A stretch of DNA of 64,000 nucleotides, from contig OY783219.1 in NCBI GenBank assembly GCA_963678705.1, positions 1,178,001 to 1,242,000 of the forward strand, in the 5' to 3' direction. The notes beneath the pieces are model-generated. The model made no database searches. It saw nothing but the letters and a program-made list of their open reading frames with translations, and was not told where the DNA came from. The position numbers and the translations under genes were made by a program. Below, one piece after another: positions 35,367 to 47,529 of the stretch (position 1 is the stretch's first letter; each line of letters opens with the position of its first letter). The DNA is from Panorpa germanica. Taxonomy: Eukaryota > Arthropoda > Insecta > Mecoptera > Panorpidae.

Positions 35367-38300
35367 CTAGCGCTTCGCCCCGTCGCAAAGCGACGTGTAT
35401 TTAAAATTTGTGAATAAATAAAAGTTATTTGATAAATAGAAAATAATCCTGAAATATTGTTTATTGTTCGCCATTCGGCTTTACAATCTACATTCTTAAT
35501 ACATTTCATATACTTCAACTTACAATTAAATTTACATTATTCTCCACCAACTTATTTAGTCTTCTGTTTTTTCTTTCCTTCTTACTATTTCCGCCATCCA
35601 CCTCTTTCCTTCACTGCCTCCCGTTAATAGCTGGCCAATATTCCTTTCGCTAGCTACTTTTTCCTTACACTCAAACTTAATGTGCTCCAGTGTTTCGTCC
35701 TCCGCTCCGCACACTCTACACTTTCTTTCCTCACTCTTTTCCCAGTATCTGTTTCCTTTTTCCTCATTTCCCATTCTAAACCTTGCTGTTCTTCTTATGT
35801 GTTTTATGTCTTTTTCTATAAGGTACTGAGGCACAGTATTTTCTTATAACCTTTTATATCTTCTATTGTAGTTACTTTTTTCTATTTTTCCCATTCTCTC
35901 CTGCTGTTGTATCTCCTTATCCCTTCTCCTTAGCTCCTCTTCCACACTTCTCCCGCCTCCTCGATCGCCATTCCATTCCTTTCAAAGTACTATTTTCTCT
36001 TTTTTGTACCTCCTCCCCTCCCATTCTTTATGCTATCCTCTCTTATTTTCTTTAATATTTTGCTTTCCGCTCTGTTCAATTTCTCCTTGTATTTTACTGC
36101 TCTTTCCCCTGTTTTAATTCGTATCTTATCCCTTTTTAGCTCCTCCATAGCCATGTATCCTGGCGTGCACCTGTCCAGCCCTAGTAACCATTTAATATAT
36201 CTCACCTGTATTCTTTCCAACTTTTCTTGCTCCTTCCACACCCAAACCTCTGCTCCATACAACATCATACTGGCTATCAGTCTATCAAACATCCATATTC
36301 TCTTTTGTATGTCCCCCCCAAATACTTTTTCCCCTAGTCACCATACCCGTCGCATTGCTAGCTCCGCCTTCTTTGCTACCTCCCTTATCTGAGCCTCTTC
36401 TCCATTGTTCTTTTTAAAAGTGTAGCCCAGATATTTAAATTCTACTACTTCCTCAATGTCCTCTGTCTTGTATTTCCACCTTTTATGTCTTCTTTTTCCA
36501 CCCCCTTTTTTAAATACCATAATTTTTGTCTTTTCCACATTTAACTCTAGTCCTTTCCTGTCTATATATCTCCCTAGCCGGTGAGCCATCTCCTGCAGCT
36601 CTCCTTCCCTTTTTGCCAACAGGACTATATAGTTAGCGTATGCCAAAGTCCATATCTTGTAGTGTCTTCCTGTTAGCACCCCCCCATCTTGTCCTCTTTC
36701 CATTACCCCCTCCAAGTCTGCTGTATATATCGTGCTCGTTATAATTCCTTTATTTACAGTAATAAAGCACTGTATTGACCAGTCTCCAGTGCCCCCGCCC
36801 ATAAGCCCCAATCGTCACCTCTTGGCTCCATGCTCTCTTACGTTTCCGAACTTTTAATTTGATTCCTCTAAACTTCTGCCATGAAGCGCCTCCTACTTTT
36901 AGCACTCTGCATCGCTTCTTCACTGAGCATCGTCGGTCCTTAGAGTACTTTCACAGCGCCCCCGCTGCGTAAAATTATCATTTATCATAATGAAGCACAG
37001 TATTGAACAATGTCCACTGCCCCGCCCCTAAACATCAATCACCTCTTGGCTCCATGTTCTGTATCGTTCTCGCACTTTTAATTGTAATCATCTGCACCTT
37101 TGCCATAATGCGCCCACTTGCAACACTACAGCTTAACTGAAAATCATCGCTTATTAGGGCACTTTCCTATAGCCCCCCCCCCCCCCCCGTTTAGCGCAAT
37201 CATTAAATAATCCCGCGCTTCCACCCCCTGCGTACTAATCTGTTAACAATTAGTTTTTCAAATTAATACTTTACTGGCAACCTGCATACTAAATTTCATC
37301 CTTAGAAGTACATTATTTTTTAATAATTATTCGATAAGATAAATCTTTGATAAAATTTTCACTAATTTCATTGTAAACCTACTAATTACATCAATTAATT
37401 TATGTTTTTAAGAAAGCCTAGCAGTTCGCTCCTAATAATCTCATCTCTAGGCCTTTTCCTTCCCGTTATTGCACTTTCGATTCAATCCCCATACCCCGCC
37501 ACCCTCACTTTCAGCACCAAAGCACATATTCTGCAATACGGTTACCTCCCAGAGCCATTATAATCTATCGCCACTACTTCTAATACCACCGTTACTTAGA
37601 ACTGAACCCCAGCGCCACACTCTTCTCCAATCAGACACTACCAATTCGATATTACAGCAATTCATTTACATGATTAAAACTGTACTGTAATCTTACACTC
37701 TATATTTCGTATTTATATTTACGTTATAATATTAGGCTCCCCATTAATCCCCGCTCCTGATATAAAATTGTCAAATTTTAGGCACAGCAATCTATTTTGC
37801 TCGTAACAACTCTCTCTACCTTTATCTACCCCTACTTGTATAAATGATCGAAATTTCAAAATTGAGTTCCCCAATTTCACGCCGCTACTAAGGTTAAATT
37901 TATTTTCGCAAATATGCACATGCATAGTTTCTATTTTTTCACTTTTTCTATTTTTTGATATTTGGGGCTTTTAACTATTTCCCCCCTATACCTCTCACTC
38001 CTGTTTGATTTTACAGCACAACAAACGCACCAACATTCAATTCAACTCTACTATTGAATGTAATTTGACTATCTAAGTTATAGAGAACTATTGTGCTTCT
38101 ATTTATTATTCTACATGCAAAATATCATCGTTTTACCTTTATATTGTTCTTATACTCGGTTTATCCCCCTCACTCTAATGTTGAACTAAAGAAAATGTAT
38201 TTTTTTTTTTATATTTTCGTAATAAATATGTCAATCTATATCTACATACTAAATTTCAGCTTTGTATTTATATTTTAGAACCCCCCACAAACCTCCGCTA

Positions 38301-39100
38301 CTGAACAAGTTTGTCAAATTTAGCACGAGGATCTATTTTATTTGTATCTAAGAATATATATTCTAAACTATAGCCTTTCATCTCCATATATTTCAAATAT
38401 CTGGTTCTTGGCCCCTAGCGCCCGCCGCCTCTGGAAAGTTGCAAATTTCTATAGTGTGTCTTTAATGACACTCTATATATGGCCCCCGTTCCAAATTTTA
38501 ACGTTCTAGCTCTGTTGCGACATTGCCAACAAAAAATCACGCCGCTACTGAATTAAAATTTTGGTAATCCAATTATTGGCAAACATGCACAATTAGTGTC
38601 TTAATACATACCCAAAGTTTTAATACTTCTTTTTCAATATTTCTGGCTTTTATTGTCTCAACTCCCGCCGCCACTGGAAATTTGGGGCTGTTTATTTTTT
38701 TTCATTAATTACTGTCTACAGCGAGCCTACATATTAAATTTGAACGTCCTAACTCTATTCTAACATTGCCCCCAGAAATTCGCGCCGCAACTCAAATTTC
38801 AAATTTCCAACTATCGGAAAATGTGCACAATTATGATCTCAATACACACACCAAATTTCAGTTTTCTATCTTTTCTAGTTCGTCAGATATTAGCAAAAGT
38901 ATTTTTTCGAATTTTCCAGTTTTTCCAGTATAAGTTTTTCCACGGAAATTCAGGGGAAAATTCAGGGACGTAGAAAGTCTTAGAAATTCGTCCTTTACAT
39001 CATACCAAAATTTGAAGAACTTTGTAGGCGCCGTTTAGAAGATACCATATACGATTTTGTTACCGGATATATATATAAATAAATAACGCTCTATATATAT
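35367..39100 (-). mobile_element. Long non-autonomous Helitron with a LINE inserted
   Basis: 3' end at 35367: hairpin CGTCGCTTTGCGACG, GGGCGAAGCG, then CTAG followed by T. The 5' region (about 38820-39090) is a diverged version of the 5' third of the short units: GAAAACTG-type block, CCTGAATTTCC, GGTATCTTCTAAACGGC. The 5' terminus is not exact. The body (36760-38820) has internal repeats (36763-36850 resembles 37001-37085) and a C16 run at about 37173, but no Rep or helicase frame. A LINE fragment occupies about 35440-36760. Confidence 0.72.
35440..36760 (-). pseudogene. LINE fragment: RT C-terminal part and zinc knuckle
   Basis: The minus strand encodes the end of a non-LTR RT: TADLEGVMERGQDGG, AYANYIVLLAK (the FADD-type box, altered to YANY), GLELNVEKTKIMVFKKGG and EFKYLGYTF. 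Then after frame breaks MFDRLIASMMLYGAEVWVWK, RYIKWLLGLDRCTPGYM, and the C-terminal [14 protein letters not shown] with CRVCGAEDETLEHIKFEC. 5'-truncated, at least three frame breaks. The clade is uncertain (I/R1-like by the C-terminal knuckle). It is the best copy of a family whose 3' ends recur at 17577, 39771, 41068, 46095 and 50505. Confidence 0.82.
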
Positions 39101-39770
39101 AAATATCTATGAGTTCTTATGGGTTTTCCATGTTAAATTGGAACATTACGAACATTATAATAAGTAGATGATGTTTTACTGTTCGTGAGCTGTTACATTG
39201 TTCATACATTGGTTGTGGTTTTCCACAATGTAATAGGGTTTGATAAGTAGGTGTAAGTAAGATTTAAAACTTTTTATTTTGTGATACGGTTCCCTTTGTG
39301 GTGCGAGTTCTGGGATGTAACGTATGCTTAAAAGCGGTCTGGCGTGGAATACGATACAGTCGGATAGTTTCCGGAATTTTTATTTCTTTAAAGCGTAATA
39401 TATTAGTAAATTTATCTACAAAGATAACAGATGTACTCTTACCTTCTAAATGGTTTTATTATAATATTTAAGATACATGTACAAGACAGACCTGAGACGA
39501 CTTTGAAAACAAATCTTCTTCGTCCGTTAGTTCAGTTTCTAATTTAAAATATCCTTATCTCAATATTTTCACCATACTGAATAAAATATAAATATAAAAC
39601 TGCGCATTTCACTGTGACTAAATTGATTTCATTTAAAGGGCGCACACTATAGGGACAGTAATGCATTACAATCCATTCGACTTTGTAGACGTCTTCATAA
39701 CAAATTGTGCGAAGTCACGCAGGAGATAAATAAGCTGTATGGGCTACAGGTGACACTTTACTATAGTAAA
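39101..39770. other. Receptor intron, no element recognised
   Basis: No reading frame or known repeat was identified. I looked here for the missing middle receptor exon (LRxxHxxL...LN) and did not find it. Confidence 0.45.
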
Positions 39771-40180
39771 ATAAATAATAACATAGTTGTATTTATTTTA
39801 TTTTAATGTTTTTGCCAATTGCTACTACATTCTTATGCCTTAACTCATTAAATTACATATCATTGTGCTTAATTCAACTTTGATCCTTATTAAATCTAAA
39901 CATTCTCACTCCTTCCAAACGAAAAATATATATATAAATTTATCCTTACTGCTACTGCTTTGCTCTTTCTACTACTCTCCCTCCTTTTTCTACTCTGCCA
40001 TTCCTTCTCTTTCTTCGTTCCTTTACTCTATTTCCGCCATCCATCTCTTCGCTTCACTGCCTCCCTTTAATAACTGCCCAATATTCTTTTCGCTTATTAT
40101 CCTTTCCGTTAGTCTTTTCATTGTTTCGCATCGACTCTTCCTTACTTCCTCATATTTTTACTCTTTTTCTATTTTCTATA
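39771..40180 (-). mobile_element. LINE 3' fragment just before receptor exon 2
   Basis: Same family as the LINE at 35440-36760: TGCCAATTGC-type 3' end and a KRWM..EIE coding stretch, minus strand, interrupted. It ends about 30 bp before the acceptor at 40213. Confidence 0.65.
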
Positions 40181-40213
40181 TACATGTTGAAATAATAAAA
40201 ATCAATTTTCCAG

Positions 40214-42275
40214 ATTCTGTTATTTATTATTCACATATTTTACGTAATGGTAACACAAGATTACTTCCTGATAATACTTCCGTCCGCTATAGAAATGAAG
40301 ATGTTTACTATCTTATATTTGTCTATTTTCAACATAGGATGTCTCTTCATGATTTGCTTGGTGTGTCAGTGGACCATCAATGAATCAAGGAAAATACGTA
40401 TTTTGATTCACCGATTAAACTGGAAAGACTTTAAAATACGATATACTGTAAGTTAACAGAATTTATTTATTATTTAATTATTGTTTGTAAAATTACAATT
40501 AGGCCTTACGTGATCACCGTAGTTTGTTAATTTTTTTCCCACTCTTTCAAAATTCACTTATATCCAATGTATATTTGTATATACTCAGTTACATAAAAGC
40601 ATGGCAAGTGGAAGGTTTAAACTGACGATCTGATGACAATCGTATGCTTTGTTTCTAGTCCGAGGCAGTTCCTAAGTTTTAGTAAGGCCTGTCTCAGTAT
40701 GGCACCGTAATTTAACGAATTTCGACCGAACGTGTACGCGGTACTACATTTTACCTATCTGAACCCTATAAATGTACCTCGCACACTGCAAGCAGCAAAG
40801 CCGTCCGAATACGGGCGGTATCTATAGTTCAGTATGTAGTGTGGACGTTATCGGCTTCAAATGTCGAAACCATTTTACCTGACCGATAAAGTGGATACGA
40901 ACTATTATTGAAGTGTACCAAATTGTTTAATTTACTTTGCACAACATTTACTGGAGCATAACATGTCCTACTATTAAGGGATAGATTATATGTTATTTTT
41001 TGTTATTACTCTTTTACATTGTATTGTATAAAAGAGACACAGAACTCTTGTACATATAACACATACCTGATCTAACTCTCCCTCCTGTTTCTACTCTGCC
41101 ATTCCTTCTCTTTCCTCGTTTCTTTACTTTATCTCCGCCATCCATCTCTTCGCTTCACTGCCCTCCTTTAATAACTGCCCAATATTCTTTTCGCTTGTTA
41201 CCTTTTTCTCACATGAAAACTTAATGTGCTCCAATGTTTCCATCTCCGTTCCGCGCACCCTGCACATCTTTTTCTCGCTATTTACCCAGCATCTGTTTCC
41301 TTTCTCCTCATTTCTCAATCTGAATTTAGCAATCCTTCTCATGTTTTTTGTGTCTTATTCTCTTAAGTCTTGTGGTATTTCTCTTTCGCAAATCCTTTTA
41401 TATCTTTTGTTGTAATTGCTCTTCTCATTTTTTACATTGTTTCCTAATGTTTTATCTCCCTATCTCTTCTCCTTAGTTCCTCTTCCACACATGTGCCTTC
41501 TTCTCTTCTTCTCTCTGCCTCCTCTGTCGCCATTCCATTCCTTTCGTAATATTCCTTTTTCTTTTTCGAGCCTCCTCCCCCACCCTCGTTTCTACTTTAT
41601 ACGTCACAATATATATACGTTTATACCTTAATACGTCACATGTATTGAAATTTTCTGTAAACATATTGGATAGTATGTACTATGTATATGTATATAGTAT
41701 AAGATTAGATAGAGTGTAACAATTAAAGTAAAAAAATGACTATTTTAATTATTAATATCTCCTAAAATATAGCGAGTTATTATTAATAATTAGACATTTG
41801 AGATCCTGGTAGCCAGTAACTTTATCAATATATTGTACTTTATAGAAATTAAGGCAAGGTTCACAACAAGTTCGTTATATGCTTTGATGTGCTTCTTCGT
41901 TATCTTCTGTCGTTATTATCGTCAGTAATTAGTTTGCAATAAAATAGAAATGTTTGAATATGAAACGTTGTAAATTTAAATCGTTGTACGTAGTTATGGT
42001 TTTCACTGATTCATTTTTAGCTTAAGCTGTGGTCCATGTCCATCGCGCATGAGGATATTACTTTCACAGCATTTCAGATGTTTACAATTGATACCAGACT
42101 TATTTTTGCGGTAAGATCTTATGATATTGTTTTATATTAACAAAGAGGTGTGAGAGGATTCTTTTTGTTACGCTGTTTTTATTTAAAATTAATTTTTGTG
42201 TTATAGATGGTCGGATGTTGGACAACTTACGTGATAATTCTTATTCAATTCAATCATGCTTCAATGATAACTTAA
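40214..42275 (+). CDS. Gustatory receptor, three C-terminal exons
   Basis: Exons 40214-40447 (after TTTTCCAG), 42021-42110 and 42207-42275, all phase 0 with GT/AG borders. Translation: ILLFIIHIFYVMVTQDYF (TM5-like), FNIGCLFMICLVCQW (TM6-like), NESRKIRILIHRLNWKDF (intracellular loop), then ITFTAFQMFTIDTRLIFA and MVGCWTTYVIILIQF-NHASMIT-stop. The TY-(x5)-QF signature in TM7 is diagnostic for insect gustatory receptors. These most likely complete the receptor begun at 21779, giving about 350 residues against a usual 370-450. The segment before TM5, with its conserved His and LN, was not found, so at least one small exon is missing or lost. Introns carry a LINE piece and a MITE piece. Confidence 0.82.
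41068..41595 (-). mobile_element. LINE 3' fragment in a receptor intron
   Basis: Minus strand; encodes RIAKFRLRNEEKGNRCW and CRVRGTEMETLEHIKFSC (first Cys pair partly lost), then KRWMAEIK. Same family as 35440-36760; frame broken upstream. Confidence 0.78.
41712..41875 (+). mobile_element. TIR element, family C, partial copy
   Basis: Matches the last third of the copy at 62969-63660 (AATATCTCCTAAAATATAGC through ATAGAAATTAAGGC). The left end is missing. Lies in the intron before receptor exon 42021. Confidence 0.65.
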
Positions 42276-42344
42276 GCTACTTTCACAATGCAGTACACGT
42301 AATCTAGACACTCTGGTGTACACGGCGGGAACTTCAGAAATGGT

Positions 42345-44757
42345 GTATTGAATAAGTTTGAGTCCTCCTTTTTTAGTGGTCGTTTTTTAAATTGTTTATT
42401 GAAATTTATGTTAATAAATGTATATTGGTTTGTCTATTTTATTAAATATCTAAATGTTGACGAAGATATAGCAATTAAAAATTTGAAATGTAGTTTTAGC
42501 GCTACAAATGGTCGGCCATTTGTATGACGTGAAATGCATTTTACCGTCAGTTATTTGTTGATTAGCTCAGTGTTGTGGTAATGTTTTGTAGCTGTTGGTT
42601 GTCGAAATAATCAAGTCAAGTCAAAGAATAATAAGTTTTTATATTATTTCACCCTCCCAGTAAACATTTTGGAGTAAATTCTACTTAATTTCTATTACAT
42701 ATCATGAGTTTTTTGTCTGGAACGTGTTCGTCTTCTATTCAGTCGTTCATAGGAAAGGCCCTATTTATGAGCTACAGACATTGCAACGACGGTTCACTGC
42801 TGAATTAAAAGCGGAGTCGGTTTATGATTTATGACCGGAGTTATAAATTATAATTTATGCCCTGCTGTGATTGGACAGGGATATTACAATAAAATTAAGC
42901 GGGAAGTTTAAACAGAGTATTTATTTTGTAAAATAAAATCGATTTTTATTAGAAAACAAATTTATAATGAAAAAAAACAATAACTTTATGTAAGAATTTT
43001 ATTAATATTTTATTAAATTTAATTTATTTACAGCATTATTTTTGATAAATTGTTAATATAACATTAGTCTACTTTGTTAAACATTAAATAATCATACACT
43101 AACTATTCTATATACTTGAATATACACTGGGCTTGAACTTTAGCTTTAGTTTTATCTAGGAGACAGTTTCTGAAAATGAAATTACATGTACTTTACATAT
43201 TTATATAGTAATAACTCTTATAAATAATATCTTGTAAGGATACCATTTTATTTACCAGTAATCAAATCTAATCAGTAGATCAAATCTTGATTTGTAATTA
43301 AGTTCTTCTTATTTCTCCTTACAACAATTTTTGGGTACCGTCTAATTTTGTGTCTGAAATATAAGAGAAAAATTAAAACAAATTTCTGAATGAAAAATGT
43401 TGAAATATATGTAGATGAAGAAACGTATATAAGATGCTTCATGAAATGGCGACTGAATATATATGTATAACTTACCAAACATTTAATTTAAGAAACTTAT
43501 AATTTCTTTGAACACTATTTTATATTATTGTTTTTTTAATGCAGTATTAAAACTGATTAAGAACATATATTATTTCACAAAACTATCAAAATATTACACA
43601 AAGAAACTTAGTAACTGACAGGACACTAGGACCAGAGATAATAGTTTGGACGAGCATTTGTTATCGCTAGTTGGCGCAGTTGTTCCACTTGTTGGGGATG
43701 ATCAGGGGTATAAAACTTAATGAATTCCATTTTTTAGAGTTTGCAAAATATAAATATTTAAATTAAGAAATAAATTGATGTAATCTTTAGTACGGATCGT
43801 GATTTTTTTAATGAATATTTTTCATCTTTAACAATTCTAGTTATATTAGTTTTTTACATTGTTCTGGTGATTCAAAAATCTACGATCGGCAGGCCTGCGT
43901 TAGGTTTAAAACCTCTGTCTTAACAACGCTGGATAGATCTTCGTTTATCCTCGGGGATTGAAGGAGACAGCGTCTGTTTATTACCATTAAAGAAATATTT
44001 GTTGAAAAAGGATAGCACATACTTTAAACATACTGTCCTGAACGAAATACTTTACAAGTATACAAGTGTAACGGTGAAAAATATATTTTGCTTGTCTAAC
44101 ACATCTCGCTTCTCTCTCACTTTAATTGTACTTTGTAATAAATAAAATGAATGTGAAGTTAAAAAAAATATATCGATGTGTGAAAGGAACAGAAATACTT
44201 AATGAATGATGTTGGAAAAAGAAAGAATATTATTTTGAAAAATCTGTGACAGGTAGAGAATAAATTTCAACTAAAAGCGACTTTTGTGTACCACTTTTGA
44301 ACTATTAACGAACTTGCTAATACTACATACATCAGATTTCATTTCACAAATTCTTGACAGGTCGGGAATAAATTTTAACTAAAATTGGTTTCTGTGTTGT
44401 TGCTTCGAACTTGTAAAGCGTTAGAATAAAATTGTACGAGTGACTCGAACTTCACCAAATAGGGCACTTCACCAAATTGTTTACTGAGCTGTTACGGCAG
44501 ACATAATATTGTCAGAGTTCTGTCAAGAATATATCTCTTTTGCGGTTGTGAGGTCACATGCTTTTGGAATGTTGTACAACCTTGAATACCATTAATAATT
44601 AAAAAAACAAAATGACTTTCTTAATTTTTAATATCTCCTAACATATAAGGAGTCATTAAAAAATAATTGAACATTTGATGTTCTAGTAACCCACTTTATC
44701 AATATATAGTATACTTTTATAGAAATTAAGGACACAATAGTACACAAGCCTATTTGT
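42345..44757 (+). mobile_element. TIR element, family C, interrupted by a family-B element
   Basis: Left part 42345-42655 and right part 44489-44757 together match 62969-63660 (TTAGTGGTCG... through ATAGAAATTAAGG). The gap between them is the family-B element at 42656-44488. Terminal repeats are diverged. It begins about 70 bp after the receptor stop codon. Confidence 0.78.
42656..44488. mobile_element. TIR element, family B, longest copy (1.83 kb)
   Basis: Ends CCCAGTAAACATTTTGGAGT and CACCAAATTGTTTACTGAG (inverted). Same outer sequence as 23697-24550, but with about 860 bp more in the middle (about 42846-43705). That extra part has a minus-strand stretch with an acceptor-like TTATATTTCAG and a short tail, RRYPKIVVRRNKKNLITNQ, ending in TGA. 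I do not recognise it as a transposase. Either this is a longer ancestral form or it carries an insertion. Confidence 0.72.
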
Positions 44758-46094
44758 AATACACCAACTTTGCTTTTATATCCAATATTCAAACCATTAC
44801 AATATATTACAAGGTTCTGTGAAAATACTGTAAACTGAAACGAAAATATTTACTTTTACCATTTACCATATACTCCAACATACTTAAAGATATTTTCCTT
44901 AAATTTTTGACTTATCATGTTATAATCATAGTCACACACCTAAACATATAGTTATCTATTATTAATTGTATTTTAAATATTATAAGTCGGGATACCAACC
45001 ACTTTCGATAATGGTGTTTCTGTATTACCAGCATTCACTGCGTGTTAAAGGAATTATATTTTCGCTTAGTAGAGGGTAGCTCAAGCTTTAAATTAAGGTT
45101 AAAGTAATAAAATTGAAGAACATATGGCAGGGATTGCAAACAATTTTATGAGTATCTATCCAAAATGGATAAATAACACTATTAGCGTGCCAGAATACTA
45201 CTATTTTTTAGAAATTAATTGTATTCCGTCATAATTAACTTCAAATCTTCGGCGTGCCAGCAAAATTATTGAACATGTCAGCCAAGACATGCAAGCCGTC
45301 CTCGATCTATGTGCACAATGAATATTTAAAACTAAAAGATAATCTTGTATCAATGCATTTAATTTCTTGTAATTGGCCTTGGAACTAAGATTTTAATTAT
45401 ACTGTAATTGAAACCATCCGAATGTTAAATAACATTGTAATTATTTTTTAATTAGTTATAACGTCATTGAAGATATTAGCAATTAAAATAACTAAGAAAA
45501 TTAAAGGGATAAAACATTACATAAAATAATTTTTACAATTGACGTCATGTACTTACGTAACCTTTAGAACCCTTCCTTATATTGTCACTTTCTTCTAACA
45601 CATAGATGTAATGCAAATGAGAAGTGCGGACAAAGAATAATTTTCAACTTTGAGCTTTGCATGTTTTCTATTTGAAATTTGTTTGGCACTGGCTTATTTA
45701 CCTTGCGTGCTAAAAAATTTCACATATTTTTCTAAGCTTAAAACTTTAAACTTAATTTACATAGCTTTTAATATCTTAACTTCAGCAGAACAGGGATCAG
45801 AAAAATAACGCAGACATACCCTATAGTTTTAAAATAACGATTCAAATAGATATTAAACCTATTAGACAATAACCTAATGGTGTTTTATATAATGCTAAAA
45901 TAACGGTTTTAAAGGCTCCGTAATTCCGAACCGGAACCCCGGTAATATATTTTTGTACTATTAAATTATTGTAAAATTAGAATTAGAATCGCTATAATAC
46001 GGTTATTTATGCAGCGTTACGTTACTTTTATCGGTCCTTATAATAAAATTTTATAATGTTTACCCACAAGTGCACAACTTACACTTGTACCGAG
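44758..46094. other. AT-rich DNA, nothing recognised
   Basis: No supported reading frame, repeat or RNA gene was seen on either strand. Confidence 0.5.
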
Positions 46095-46665
46095 ACACAG
46101 GTGTGGAAGACTAGCTAAGGAGAAGAGACAGGGAGATACAACAACAGGAAAGAATGGAAAAAATTGAGAAGAGCTATTACAACAAAAGATATAAAAGGAT
46201 TTGGGAGAGAGATACTACAATACTTAAGAGAAAAAGACACAAAAAACATAAGTAGGATTGCTAGGTTCAGATTGGGAGACGAGGAGAAAGGAAACAGATA
46301 CAGGACAAATAGCAAGGAAAGGATGTGCAGGGTTTACGGCACGGAGATGGAAAAATGTTCGAATGGTGAGAAAAATGTAATAAGCGAAAAGAATATTGGG
46401 CAGTTATGAAAAGGAGACAGTGAAGGGAAGAGGTGGATGCCAGAGATAGAGAACAGGAACGAGGAAAGAAAATAAATGTCAGAGTAGAAACAGGAAGGAG
46501 AGTAGCAGGAGGTGCGAAGCAGTAGCAGTAGCTGTTTTGTTTTTATTTTTATAAGGATAATTTTATTTGTTTTTTTTTTGGTTTGGAAGGAGTGAGAGTG
46601 TTTAGATTTAATAAGGATCAAAATTGAATTAAACACAATGACATGTAAATAAATGAGTTAAGCAA
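46095..46665 (+). mobile_element. LINE 3' fragment
   Basis: Plus strand; encodes RIARFRLGDEEKGNRYR, RMCRVYGTEMEK and EKNIGQL with frame breaks, then a 3' region with ATTGAATTAAACACAATGAC, the complement of the 3' ends at 17577 and 39771. Same family as 35440-36760. Confidence 0.76.
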
Positions 46666-46676
46666 CAAGAATGTTA

Positions 46677-47280
46677 CACAGGCACGGATTTGAGGGAGGG
46701 CAGGCGGGGCTACTGCCCCGGGGCCTCTATAATAGAGATCAAAGCACTAAATGTTTGAAAGACTTGACGGAACAAAATTGTTCCTTTTATTCAGATAATA
46801 ATTAGGGGATTGCACTTCTTCGTTGCCACACGTTCTCCAAACCTCTAAATCGGACCCTTATGTTACTCATACATTCAAGTTGGGTTTCTAAAGCACGAGG
46901 CGCGAGATTGAAATACATATATAGTAATGAATTGTTCGCGAGAATGCGAGGCCCCTACAAGAGCGAGGTCCCAGCTGCCTCTGTGAATAAGCATATGATT
47001 TTGTTATTGTTTTAGGGTTATATTCTTAAATATTTCATGGAGTTTCTTTTAAAATCGGTAAATTACATTTTGCTGACTTGTACTTTTCAAAGAAATGCAC
47101 TGTCAGAAAAAATTGCCCCCAATTGTTCATTCAACGAAATAGCGAACCTCGGCCAATCACGCGATGATGCCTCGTTGTAGCAGGGAGTTACGACAACTTT
47201 ATTTGTCAAGTGCAAACAAGAGAAAGATGCGGGCCGGAACTGTGATTAAAAGACATCTTTTTAAGTAAAATCTATTTCTT
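46677..47280. other. GC-rich palindromic patch, possible hAT-type end
   Basis: Starts CAGGCACGGATTTGAGGG and contains GGGGCTACTGCCCCGGGGCC. Similar GC-rich words occur at 61034-61090 (GGGGTCCTTGCCCCGG). Such ends recall hAT-type elements, but no partner end or 8-bp duplication was found, so the identity is unproven. Confidence 0.3.
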
Positions 47281-47529
47281 CATAGAATACTCATAAGACT
47301 ATAATATATTTGAATATTTAACCGTTATAATATGTATCTCTATTTGTCTATCTTTTTTAAATTTCTTTGATTATAATTTGATCAGGTCCTTATGACCGTT
47401 TTTTTTTGCGCTGTGAATTACATTAAAATTAATTTACATTACATCAATTTACAGTATCGTTCTTGTAAGATCGTTTTAAACATTTTCTCGCTTGATTGTT
47501 TCTGTTAACCTCGTTCAATACTTCTTTTA

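Larger units (their letters stand above)
24899..39100. repeat. Helitron cluster in the gustatory receptor intron
   Basis: About 14 kb built almost wholly from non-autonomous Helitrons. Units end in a hairpin (CGTCGC, short loop, GCGACG), then GGGG(G)TAAA-type sequence and CTAG. Two end types occur: A (AAAAGCTAG) and B (AAACTCTAG). 5' ends carry TCCTATATTATAATG or close variants. No Rep/helicase reading frame was seen, so none is autonomous. Layout: minus-strand units at 24899-26070 and 34677-39100, split by a plus-strand array at 26071-34676. It lies between receptor exons at 22437 and 40214. Confidence 0.85.

Noticed and set aside
25205-35388. Many 60-120 codon frames in the repeat cluster
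   Set aside because: The same short peptides (KFLKISYFVEKKILR and similar) recur because the Helitron units are repeated. They have no start context, conserved length or known domain, so they are not genes.
24899-35390. Reading the cluster as an ordinary satellite or SINE array
   Set aside because: The hairpin plus CTAG ends, TC starts, A|T insertion site without duplication, and two orientations with nested insertion fit Helitrons; the AT-rich ATATTCTT tract lies at the 5' end, not at a SINE-like 3' tail.
36030-36392. Plus-strand 120-codon frame
   Set aside because: Antisense to the LINE reverse-transcriptase fragment on the minus strand.
39865-40383. 172-codon plus-strand frame overlapping receptor exon 2
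   Set aside because: It starts in antisense LINE sequence and crosses the splice acceptor at 40213; the exon is translated in a different frame that carries the receptor residues.
46677-47280. Complete hAT transposon
   Set aside because: Only one GC-rich, end-like patch is visible; no matching inverted end, 8-bp duplication or transposase frame was found.
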